A stretch of DNA of 64,000 nucleotides from JAUZRW01 sp034437755 (GTDB lineage: Bacteria > Chloroflexota > Anaerolineae > Aggregatilineales > Phototrophicaceae), in assembly GCA_034437755.1 (NCBI GenBank), contig DAOTTV010000124.1:4544-68543 (forward strand), written 5' to 3'. Below are positions 42,752-50,006 of the stretch, piece by piece. The notes under the pieces are model-generated. The model searched no databases. It was not told the origin of the DNA and saw only the letters and a list, made by a program, of their open reading frames with translations. Made by a program: the position numbers and the translations under genes. The number at the start of each line of letters is the position of its first letter. Within the stretch, counting starts at the first letter, position 1.

Positions 42752-43774
42752 ATGTTTCACTTTCGCACATTATTAAATCTCACCGGCGATCATCTGCACA
42801 CGCTGCCCTTAGTGGTGCTGTACCTGACTGATGGCTGTAACAGTCGCTGTCGTACCTGCGACATCTGGCAGAATCCACGCCGTAACATGCCGCTGGCACT
42901 AGTCGATCAGATTGTCAGCGAGTGTGACGCGCTCGGCGTGCGCTGGGTGCTATTGAGCGGCGGCGAAGCGATGCAACACCCACACTGGCCGCACATCGCC
43001 CGCCAATTTCGCGCGCGCGGCATCCACGTCATGTTGCTGACCAACGGCTTGAACTTACGCAAGCAAGCCGAGGAGGTGCGTGCGAGCGTCGATGAAGTTA
43101 TTGTGAGCCTCGACGCGGGCCATGCCGCCAGCTATCATCACATTCGCGGGGTCGATGCTTTTGATCTGGTGCTAGCGGGCATTGCAGAAGTACGCCGTGC
43201 CGGTCTGCCGGTCACAACCCGCACGACAATCCAGCGCGATAACTTCCGCGAGATGCCGCAGATCATTGATGTCGCGCTCGCGCATGATGTCAACACGATC
43301 AGCTTTCTCGCCGTCGATGTCAGCAACCCGGTTGCCTTCGGCAATCGCACGGGTGATAGCGCCGATGATGCGCTCTCGCTGGCAGACGTTGAGGCATTAG
43401 ACGCGCTGATTGACACGCTGGCAACCCAGCACGCGGATGCCTTCGCACAGGGGCGCATTGCCGAGTCACCGGCGAAGCTCAAGCGGATTCTCGTGCGACA
43501 CTTTCAGTCGATGCACGGCACTGCCGAGCCAATCGCGCCGCCCTGCAACGCGCCACACTTCAGCACGGTGATCGAAGTCGATGGACGACTGCGCCCGTGT
43601 TACTTTTTGCCAACTTATGGACGCTTACGACCGAATGGTGAATCGCTGTCACAGGCGATTAACTGGCAGGCGGCGCAGGATTTACGACGCGCCTACCGCA
43701 CCGGACAGCGTCAGGAATGCACACAATGTGTGTGTCCCCTGCATAAGGGCGCACGCCAGTTGCTAGGGATATGA
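42752..43774 (+). CDS. Radical SAM protein with SPASM-like C-terminus, 340 aa
   Basis: The radical SAM cysteines appear as CNSRCRTCDIW (C-x3-C-x2-C) at about residues 29-36, preceded by LVVLYLTDG. The GGE-type motif is SGGEAMQHPHWPHIAR. The C-terminal third has further cysteines in PPCNAPHFSTVIEVDGRLRP, CYFLP and CTQCVCPLHKG, consistent with an extra iron-sulfur cluster as in SPASM or MoaA/PqqE-like proteins. It may modify a peptide or small metabolite. It is the first of a group with a membrane protein, methyltransferase and sugar epimerase, and is divergent from the AlbA_2 regulator. Confidence 0.87.
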   Translation: MFHFRTLLNLTGDHLHTLPLVVLYLTDGCNSRCRTCDIWQNPRRNMPLALVDQIVSECDALGVRWVLLSGGEAMQHPHWPHIARQFRARGIHVMLLTNGLNLRKQAEEVRASVDEVIVSLDAGHAASYHHIRGVDAFDLVLAGIAEVRRAGLPVTTRTTIQRDNFREMPQIIDVALAHDVNTISFLAVDVSNPVAFGNRTGDSADDALSLADVEALDALIDTLATQHADAFAQGRIAESPAKLKRILVRHFQSMHGTAEPIAPPCNAPHFSTVIEVDGRLRPCYFLPTYGRLRPNGESLSQAINWQAAQDLRRAYRTGQRQECTQCVCPLHKGARQLLGI

Positions 43775-43784
43775 CGCAATCATC

Positions 43785-44258
43785 ATGTGGGGATATATTT
43801 TAGCCGGTCTGTTCATCGCGTGCATCGTCATGACGATGCGTGCGTTTCTGGTCGTCATCGGCGCGTATAAAGACCCGATTTTATCCAGCTTCGAGCATTA
43901 TGGCGAAGAGCGTATCTTCAGCCCGCTCTATAGCCTGCTCGGTTGGATGGCGCTCAGCGTATACCTGAGCCTGTATTTTCTGGTGGCGCCCGGGCTGGCG
44001 TTCGGCATTGGGGTTGTGTTTGTCCTGCCGATTATCTCACTGCGCGATTACATCACCGAAGGCTTGCAACGCTATCGCTGGACGATGTGGATGTTTCCAC
44101 GCTGGTATGCCGATCTCGCCCAGCGCACCGACCGCGAAGAACGCCGTCGCATCGCCTATCTGTGGTTACGCTTGCCCCTGCGAACGCGCCTGCTGTACAA
44201 CACGCAGACGGTCTTCTTTCGGCATTGGGTCGATCAAGTCTTGCTGACGATCGCCTGA
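43785..44258 (+). CDS. Small membrane protein of unknown function, 157 aa
   Basis: Two hydrophobic regions are seen: residues 4-28 (YILAGLFIACIVMTMRAFLV) and a longer one around 48-85 (LLGWMALSVYLSLYFLVAPG, continuing GLAFGIGVVFVLPIISL). The rest is basic and Trp/Tyr-rich (RYRWTMWMFPRWYADLAQR). I do not recognise the family. It starts 10 bases after the radical SAM gene and its TGA stop shares bases with the ATG of the next gene (TGATG at 44256-44260), so it is part of the same transcript. Confidence 0.65.
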   Translation: MWGYILAGLFIACIVMTMRAFLVVIGAYKDPILSSFEHYGEERIFSPLYSLLGWMALSVYLSLYFLVAPGLAFGIGVVFVLPIISLRDYITEGLQRYRWTMWMFPRWYADLAQRTDREERRRIAYLWLRLPLRTRLLYNTQTVFFRHWVDQVLLTIA

Positions 44259-44902
44259 TGCGCTGGTTTCGTCGTTGGTTCCGTCGTCCGCTCCGCACGT
44301 TGCCGAGCCAGACCGCCTATGCGCTCTGGGCACAGTCCTATCCCGCACAAGCCCACAACCGCCTGATGCAAATCGAACAAGAGGCGATGCTCGCCCGCCT
44401 GCCGGATGTACGCGGTCGCGTCGTGCTTGATCTCGCCTGTGGCACCGGACGTTATGGCATCCTCGCCCGCACACGCGGCGCGGCACAGGTCATCGGGTGC
44501 GATAACAGCTTGCCGATGCTACGCCACGCCGACATCGATCAGACCGCCCTCGCGCCCCTCACCCACCTGCCACTCGCGAGCGGTACGATCGACCTTGTGT
44601 TGTGCGGCCTCGCCTTCGGGCATATCGCTAGCATTCGCCCGGCCCTTGCCGAGATACGCCGTGTTCTTGCGCCGGACGGTATCGCGCTCATCAGCGACTT
44701 GCACCCGTTTCAGGCGTTAAGTGGGGCCGAGCGCACATTTATCGCTGAGGATGGTACGGCTTATGCTGTTGAGCATCATATCCACCTCATCAGCGATTAT
44801 ATCACCGCCGCCCACACCGTCGGTTTGACCATCACTGACCTTGCCGAACCGCGCCACGAGACATATCCGGTCGTGTTGATTTTGTGCTTACAGCCGGCTT
44901 GA
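44258..44902 (+). CDS. Class I SAM-dependent methyltransferase, 214 aa
   Basis: A basic N-terminus (MRWFRRWFRRPLRT) is followed by the UbiE/BioC-like methyltransferase core: ALWAQSYPAQAHNRLMQIEQ, motif I VVLDLACGTGRYGILA (about residue 58), IGCDNSLPML, LTHLPLASGTIDLVLCGLAF and IRRVLAPDGIALISDLHPF. The order and the AYALWAQSYP start resemble BioC/UbiE enzymes that methylate lipids or acyl-carrier substrates. It is translationally coupled to the preceding membrane protein. The open frame that continues upstream to 43943 overlaps that gene and is not used. Confidence 0.82.
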   Translation: MRWFRRWFRRPLRTLPSQTAYALWAQSYPAQAHNRLMQIEQEAMLARLPDVRGRVVLDLACGTGRYGILARTRGAAQVIGCDNSLPMLRHADIDQTALAPLTHLPLASGTIDLVLCGLAFGHIASIRPALAEIRRVLAPDGIALISDLHPFQALSGAERTFIAEDGTAYAVEHHIHLISDYITAAHTVGLTITDLAEPRHETYPVVLILCLQPA

Positions 44903-44992
44903 GCTTGACGAAATCGCTCAGCCCTTGATGTTCGAGCGTGTGGGGTATACATTACCCGCCATTACTCAGCCGATTCATCAGGACATAATTGC

Positions 44993-45985
44993 ATGGAACA
45001 GCCAGCGAAACAACTCACCTACCTCATCACCGGCGGCGCGGGCTTCATCGGCTCGCATCTGTCGGATTTACTGATCGCACAGGGGCATAAAGTCAACGTG
45101 ATCGATAATCTATCGACCGGACGGATCGAGAATATCCAGCACCTGCGCGATCATCCTGATTTCGCCTTCGCCCGCACCGATATTAACGATGCCATCGTGC
45201 TCGATCGTCTTGCCTCGCAATCGGATGTCATCGTGCATCTCGCGGCGGCGGTCGGGGTTAAGCTAGTCGTTGAGCGCCCCGTTCACACGATCGAGACCAA
45301 CATCATGGGTACTGAAGCTGTCCTCAAAGCCGGTTTGCGTTACAATCGGCGCGTGTTGATTGCCAGCACATCAGAAGTCTACGGCAAAGGCGCGAAACTA
45401 CCCTTTGCTGAAGAAGACGACGTGCTACTAGGCGCGACCAGCAAGAGTCGCTGGGGCTATGCCGCCAGCAAAATGGTCGATGAATTTCTGGCGCTGGCAT
45501 ATCAGCGCGAGTTCGGCTTAGAGGTCGTGCCCTTTCGCCTGTTCAACACGGTTGGGCCGCGCCAGACGGGACATTACGGGATGGTCATCCCGCGCTTCGT
45601 GCGCCAAGCTCTGAGCAACGAGCCGATCACGGTCTACGGCGATGGTCAGCAAAGCCGCTGTTTTTGCGACGCTCGCGACGTGGTACAAGCCTTGGTGGGC
45701 TTAGCAACGCATCCCGCGGCACAAGGGCAATTGTTCAATATCGGCGCAACACAGGAGACGACCATCCTCGAACTTGCAGAGCGCATCCGTGATATGACTG
45801 ATAGCCCCTCTACGATCGAGATGATTCCGTATAGCGAAGCCTATGCGCCGGGCTTTGAGGATATGCGGCGGCGTGTGCCCAGCATCGATCGCATTCACGA
45901 TCTGATCGGCTGGCAACCGACGCGCTCGCTCGATGATATTTTGAGCAGTGTGATCGACCACGAACAGCAACGACTCTATCCGTGA
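44993..45985 (+). CDS. NAD-dependent epimerase/dehydratase (extended SDR), 330 aa
   Basis: A sugar-nucleotide-modifying short-chain dehydrogenase. The NAD motif is LITGGAGFIGSHLSDLL at the N-terminus. The catalytic Ser/Tyr/Lys appear in STSEVYGKG and WGYAASKMVDEFL (YxxxK). FRLFNTVGPRQTGHYGMVIP and YGDGQQSRCFCDARDVVQAL match the UDP-glucuronate decarboxylase / NDP-sugar dehydratase-epimerase subgroup. It would supply nucleotide sugars for surface glycans. It follows the methyltransferase by 90 bases. Confidence 0.9.
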   Translation: MEQPAKQLTYLITGGAGFIGSHLSDLLIAQGHKVNVIDNLSTGRIENIQHLRDHPDFAFARTDINDAIVLDRLASQSDVIVHLAAAVGVKLVVERPVHTIETNIMGTEAVLKAGLRYNRRVLIASTSEVYGKGAKLPFAEEDDVLLGATSKSRWGYAASKMVDEFLALAYQREFGLEVVPFRLFNTVGPRQTGHYGMVIPRFVRQALSNEPITVYGDGQQSRCFCDARDVVQALVGLATHPAAQGQLFNIGATQETTILELAERIRDMTDSPSTIEMIPYSEAYAPGFEDMRRRVPSIDRIHDLIGWQPTRSLDDILSSVIDHEQQRLYP

Positions 45986-45999
45986 GCGCGGGATGCCCG

Positions 46000-47043
46000 T
46001 TAATTGAAGTAGGTGTTGGAGATTTGGTAAATCTCGACCGCGCCCTTGCGTCCCTTGACGGCAACATCGCCGCGTGAGCGCCCAAAGACGAAATCTTGCG
46101 TACTCTCGAAAACCATTGCCGAGACCAGAATCTGCCCGTCATCCGCCAGGCCCTGCAAGCGTGCTGCCACGTTGACGGTATCACCCACCGCCGTGAAGTC
46201 CATCAAGTTCTCTGAGCCGACGTTGCCGACCACCGCCATACCGGTGTGAATGCCGAAGTTGATCTTCATGCGGTGGGCTTCTGGCAATTTCTGGTTGAAC
46301 CAGTATAGTTCATCCTGAATGTGGAGCGCGGTCTTCACGGCGCGGGCAATGTGGTCATCCTGGAGAACGGGCGTGTTGTAGAGCGCCATCAAGCCATCGC
46401 CCAAAAACTTATCAATTGTGCCGCCGTATTGTAGGACGATCTTCACAGTGAAGGTATGATACGAATTGAGCAATTGCAACAGTAATTCGGGCTGGGTATG
46501 CTCCGAAAGCGAGGTGAAGCCTTCTAAATCGGCGAAGAGGACGGTAATCGGTTGCAGCTTACCACCGAGCCGCACTTGGTCGGGATTCTTGAGCAATTGC
46601 TCGACAACGGGTTGCGCGACAAAGCGCGAGAACGTCGCTTTCAAATGCTCTTGACGCGAGCGCAAATCATCACTGACCGCTTTGCTCCGAATACTGCGAT
46701 CGACACGCGCCATCAATTCGCGCGGACTGTAGGGTTTGGTCAGGTAATCATCAGCGCCGGCGGCTAAACCTTGTACGCGGCTATCGACATCGGATTGTGC
46801 GGTGAGCATAATCACCGGAATCGTGCGGGTCGTGTCGTCTGCTTTCAGTTGCTTACAGACTTCAAAGCCACTCATGCCGGGCATATTGACATCCAACAGA
46901 ATCAAATCGGGCATTTGCTCGCTGACGATTTTCAGACTATCAGCACCGTTCATTGCCTCTAGCACGACGTATCCGCCGATTTCCAGCACATCGCGCACCA
47001 GTTCGATGTTATCTCGATTATCATCCACCACGAGGATTTTCAT
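46000..47043 (-). CDS. Receiver-adenylate/guanylate cyclase (class III), 347 aa
   Basis: A receiver domain (ILVVDDNRDN, LILLDVNMPGMS, IMLTAQSD, YLTKPYS) is joined to a class III cyclase domain (about residues 165-335). Catalytic residues are visible: metal Asp in FADLEGFTSLSE and FLGDGLMALY, adenine-selecting Lys in TIDKFLGD with Thr in DFTAVGDTVN, and transition-state Asn/Arg in VNVAARLQG. This pattern favours cAMP. ATG 47043 is preferred to an upstream TTG. A single-receiver gene lies 7 bases upstream, so the two probably share a phosphorelay. Confidence 0.9.
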   Translation of the reverse strand: MKILVVDDNRDNIELVRDVLEIGGYVVLEAMNGADSLKIVSEQMPDLILLDVNMPGMSGFEVCKQLKADDTTRTIPVIMLTAQSDVDSRVQGLAAGADDYLTKPYSPRELMARVDRSIRSKAVSDDLRSRQEHLKATFSRFVAQPVVEQLLKNPDQVRLGGKLQPITVLFADLEGFTSLSEHTQPELLLQLLNSYHTFTVKIVLQYGGTIDKFLGDGLMALYNTPVLQDDHIARAVKTALHIQDELYWFNQKLPEAHRMKINFGIHTGMAVVGNVGSENLMDFTAVGDTVNVAARLQGLADDGQILVSAMVFESTQDFVFGRSRGDVAVKGRKGAVEIYQISNTYFN

Positions 47044-47050
47044 GGTCAAC

Positions 47051-47419
47051 CTACTCTACGTATTCGGTTAATTTAACCGCCAACTCTTGCAGGTTAATCG
47101 GTTTCGAGATGTAATCATCACAGCCGGCTTCTAGCGCCCGTTCTTTATCGCCGACCATTGCATGAGCAGTCAGCGCGATGATCGGGATATGTTGCAAGCG
47201 ATCATTCGCTTTGATGGTGCGCGTGGCTGTCCAGCCATCCATGCGTGGCAAGGACAAATCCATCAGGATCAAATCCGGCACTTCTTCCTGTGCGACTTCG
47301 ACCCCGTGTACGCCGTCCGTCGCCTGCAACACGTCATAATCCAGCGACAGCAATACATCCACGATGAGCGTCATATTATCTTGATTGTCTTCGACAACTA
47401 ATATTTGACTACCCGACAC
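47051..47419 (-). CDS. Single-domain response regulator, 122 aa
   Basis: A CheY/DivK-like receiver with all key residues: acidic patch ILVVEDNQDNM, phosphoacceptor Asp in LILMDLSLPRMDG, Thr in IALTAHAMVGDKE, and Lys in YISKPINLQEL. There is no output domain. It is transcribed with, and just upstream of, the receiver-cyclase, and could shuttle phosphate from a hybrid kinase in the region. Confidence 0.92.
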   Translation of the reverse strand: MSGSQILVVEDNQDNMTLIVDVLLSLDYDVLQATDGVHGVEVAQEEVPDLILMDLSLPRMDGWTATRTIKANDRLQHIPIIALTAHAMVGDKERALEAGCDDYISKPINLQELAVKLTEYVE

Positions 47420-47536
47420 AACGTTAGCTCCTTGTTAGAACCAGACCCACAGGCATAGTTTAACACAGTCTTATGATGATGGCGCAGGTAAATTGCGTTA
47501 GTGAACATAAACTTTGACGCTCATGCTCTGCCCGCC

Positions 47537-47854
47537 TCATGATGACGTATAGTGTGTAGGCGGTTGGGTATCGTCATCAGTCGGCAGAGGCGGGCGATAG
47601 GGCGTGCTAGTCGTATCTGATCGCGGGCGCGCCGCGCCGGTCATCATCTCGTCCACAATATCGATGATCGCACGATCCCACGCGACGTAATCGCAGGCAT
47701 CACAGTTATAAGACCGAGCATCCGGAATCGTGAACAGATGCCCGCGAAACAATTGCAAATAGGGGCGCAACTCAGTACGCACGCGCCCGACATGGCATTG
47801 TGGGCAGGCCTCATACGCCGCGTGTGATTGGTCATCGTCAGCAAAATGAAACAT
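47537..47854 (-). CDS. Zinc-ribbon protein, 105 aa
   Basis: Two CxxC pairs (EACPQCHVGRV and NCDACDYVAW) about 35 residues apart form a zinc-ribbon, similar to YgiT-type fingers. The C-terminus is disordered and rich in Pro, Thr and Asp. Its ATG overlaps the stop of the signal peptidase gene upstream (TGATG on the minus strand), so it is the last gene of that operon. I do not know its role; coupling suggests it is made together with the signal peptidases. Confidence 0.65.
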   Translation of the reverse strand: MFHFADDDQSHAAYEACPQCHVGRVRTELRPYLQLFRGHLFTIPDARSYNCDACDYVAWDRAIIDIVDEMMTGAARPRSDTTSTPYRPPLPTDDDTQPPTHYTSS

Positions 47855-48441
47855 CAACGTCCCTCGACACTCAATGAATAATTAGGGGTTGGGATGATGC
47901 CTATATCCATGATTGGATAATAACGAAAGACAACACGCCCGACAACATGATCGAGTGGCACCGCCCCGAAAGAGCGCGAATCGCGGCTATGATTGCGATT
48001 ATCGCCCATCACGAAGTATTCGTCCGCGCCTAGCTCCCACGTACGATCACGGCAACTGAAGCCACACGGTTCTTGAATATAGGGCTCATCGATTCTCTGC
48101 CCGCCGATCGTCACGTCGCCGTTGACGAAAGACACCGTCTCGCCCGGCAAGCCAATCACGCGCTTGATGAGCATATCCTGATTGCTCGCATCTTCCAAAG
48201 AGTTGAACACGACGACTTCGCCCCGTTGTGGCAAGCGTGCCAGATAATGCAGGCGACTGACGATCAGGCGTTCCCGATCCGCAAAAGTCGGTTGCATACT
48301 GCGCCCGTCAACGAGAGAGCGCGGAATCGCCATATCGAACAGCACCGTCACCACGACGACGAAAATAATCGTCTGTATGATTTCCATCAGAAAGCCGGGA
48401 CGCTTCAGACGGGGGCGGGACTTGGGCGGTGGCGCAATCAT
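47854..48441 (-). CDS. lepB: Signal peptidase I, paralog 1, 195 aa
   Basis: The protein has an N-terminal membrane anchor (FLMEIIQTIIFVVVVTVLFD) and the S26 serine-lysine dyad: Ser in VDGRSMQPTF and Lys in DMLIKRVIGLPGE. The C-terminal box MGDNRNHSRDSRSFG is intact. It cleaves signal peptides outside the membrane. Its ATG overlaps the stop of paralog 2 (ATGA at 48438-48441). It carries an extra disulfide-like pair (EPCGFSC) in the loop before the final box. Confidence 0.95.
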   Translation of the reverse strand: MIAPPPKSRPRLKRPGFLMEIIQTIIFVVVVTVLFDMAIPRSLVDGRSMQPTFADRERLIVSRLHYLARLPQRGEVVVFNSLEDASNQDMLIKRVIGLPGETVSFVNGDVTIGGQRIDEPYIQEPCGFSCRDRTWELGADEYFVMGDNRNHSRDSRSFGAVPLDHVVGRVVFRYYPIMDIGIIPTPNYSLSVEGR

Positions 48442-49007
48442 GGGGCGGGCGCGTTCAAGAAATCGATGCGCGATAAGGGCCAGAAGCGAATGACCGCCCG
48501 CCCGACAATATGATCCAACGGCACCGGCCCGAACGCCCGCGAGTCGTTGCTGTGATTGCGATTATCGCCCATCACGAAGTATTCGCCCGCCGCAAGATTC
48601 CAGGTGCGATCACCACAGCGCAGGCGACAATCCTCAGCAGCGATGTAAGGCTCGGTTTGCTGTTCCCCGTTGACGTACAGTTGTCGATCACGAATGTCGA
48701 CCGTATCACCGGGGATGCCGATCACCCGTTTGATGAGCATATCCTGATTATCACGATCTTGTAATGAGTTGAACACAACCACATCACCTCGCTGTGGTGT
48801 GCCGACGAGATAATGCAGGCGACTAACAATCAAGCGATCACGATCGTAGAAGCTCGGCTCCATGCTACCGCCATCGATCAACGAGCGTGGGATCGCCATA
48901 TCGAACAGCACCGTCACCACGACGACGAAAATCACCGTGTACACAATCTCATCCCAGAAGGTCGGCAACTGTAGGCGCGGTTTGGCTTGCGGTTTTGGTT
49001 TGATCAT
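48438..49007 (-). CDS. lepB: Signal peptidase I, paralog 2, 189 aa
   Basis: The same architecture as paralog 1: anchor FWDEIVYTVIFVVVVTVLFD, Ser in IDGGSMEPSFYDRDR, Lys in MLIKRVIGIPGD, box MGDNRNHSNDSRAFG. ATG 49007 is chosen over 49019 because it overlaps the stop of paralog 3 as ATGA, exactly as at the next junction, and because MIKPKPQAKPRL aligns with MIAPPPKSRPRL of paralog 1. A paired Cys motif (EDCRLRC) is present. Identical membrane segments show recent duplication of paralogs 1 and 2. Confidence 0.95.
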   Translation of the reverse strand: MIKPKPQAKPRLQLPTFWDEIVYTVIFVVVVTVLFDMAIPRSLIDGGSMEPSFYDRDRLIVSRLHYLVGTPQRGDVVVFNSLQDRDNQDMLIKRVIGIPGDTVDIRDRQLYVNGEQQTEPYIAAEDCRLRCGDRTWNLAAGEYFVMGDNRNHSNDSRAFGPVPLDHIVGRAVIRFWPLSRIDFLNAPAP

Positions 49008-49549
49008 GAATTTATCCATGCGAAATTGACGAGTAGATGATAGCGTAGAATCGCCTGACCCAGCACAGCGGTATGCGGGATTGTCCCGAAGGCACGCGAG
49101 TCGCGGCTATGATCGCGGTTATCGCCCATCACAAAGTAGGCATCCGGCTCGACTTGCCACAGGCTATCCGGACAGCGATGCTGACACACATCGTGCAAAT
49201 AGGGTTCATCGACCAATACGCCATTGATGTATAGCTGTCGATCGCGAAGCTCGACTGTATCGCCCGGCAAGCCGATGATGCGCTTCAGATAATGTTGGGT
49301 GGTATTATCCGGCGCACGAAAGACGACGAGATCAGCGCGTTGTGGCGACCGATGCTGATACGCGAGGCGATCAACAAAGACCCACTGTCCATCTTGTAGC
49401 GTCGGGGTCATGCTGTGGCCCTCGACGACGAAGGGCGCGACGACCATGCTCAGCAAAACCCACACGCAACCACACAGCGCGACGCGCATCACAATCGACA
49501 TGCTGCGTGTGACAGGTGCTGGATAATGATGTACCATACGGTAAAACAT
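49004..49549 (-). CDS. lepB: Signal peptidase I, paralog 3, 181 aa
   Basis: This is the first gene of the three-peptidase operon and the most diverged. The anchor is VMRVALCGCVWVLLSMVVAP, the catalytic Ser is in VEGHSMTPTLQDGQW, Lys in YLKRIIGLPGDTVEL, and the box is MGDNRDHSRDSRAFG. The loop has HDVCQHRCPDSLW, again a Cys pair. Start ATG 49549 is used; 49537 is possible. Nothing upstream within 450 bases looks coding; that gap holds a repeat fragment and folded DNA. Confidence 0.93.
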   Translation of the reverse strand: MFYRMVHHYPAPVTRSMSIVMRVALCGCVWVLLSMVVAPFVVEGHSMTPTLQDGQWVFVDRLAYQHRSPQRADLVVFRAPDNTTQHYLKRIIGLPGDTVELRDRQLYINGVLVDEPYLHDVCQHRCPDSLWQVEPDAYFVMGDNRDHSRDSRAFGTIPHTAVLGQAILRYHLLVNFAWINS

Positions 49550-49629
49550 GAGCAAAATGACAGTTGATATTCTACGAACGACAATTATCAGGCATTATAG
49601 TCCTGTGAGCATGTCACCGCAACGTGAAA

Positions 49630-49664
49630 TTCTTTCGTATTTTGCGTGGTCAAGCTCTTTTTGT
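49630..49664 (+). repeat. Dispersed repeat, fragment D (left end only)
   Basis: TTCTTTCGTATTTTGCGTGG continues as TCAAGCTCTTTTTGT and matches the conserved left block of copies B and C. After 49664 the sequence is unlike the other copies and leads into a separate set of inverted repeats. Confidence 0.8.
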
Positions 49665-49789
49665 TGGCGTTTCACAAATAAAGTAGAGAAGGATTGTATC
49701 TGTAAGGGTGACGTACACGGCACCCGTTCGTTCACAGACGGATTCGCTGTAGCAAACCCTTACATCTGCTGGCTTGACCTTTTATTTGT
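49648..49789. repeat. Nested inverted repeats after fragment D
   Basis: Three arm pairs nest: GGTCAAGC (49648-49655) with GCTTGACC (49772-49779), ACAAATAAA (49674-49682) with TTTATTTGT (49781-49789), and TGTAAGGGT (49701-49709) with ACCCTTACA (49756-49764). The first two cannot both form because they cross. The core could fold into a long hairpin with CCGT/ACGG inside. The rest of the 49550-50006 gap has no gene that I can see. Confidence 0.55.
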
Positions 49790-50006
49790 TGAATGTGCAA
49801 CAAAGAGGGTGGTCTCCCTGAAAGGTGTTGGTCATGATTTTGGGCGTCTCGCCAAATGCTAAAGTGATTTAGCTATCCTACGAAAGAGGCTGCAAAACCA
49901 TGCGACATCGCAAAGCGTTTGAAATTCTTACGGGGTGCAAACGGCAAAGTCGCAACATATGGCATATAATAGGAACGATTGTTTAAGGTAAACGACAGGT
50001 TATAGA

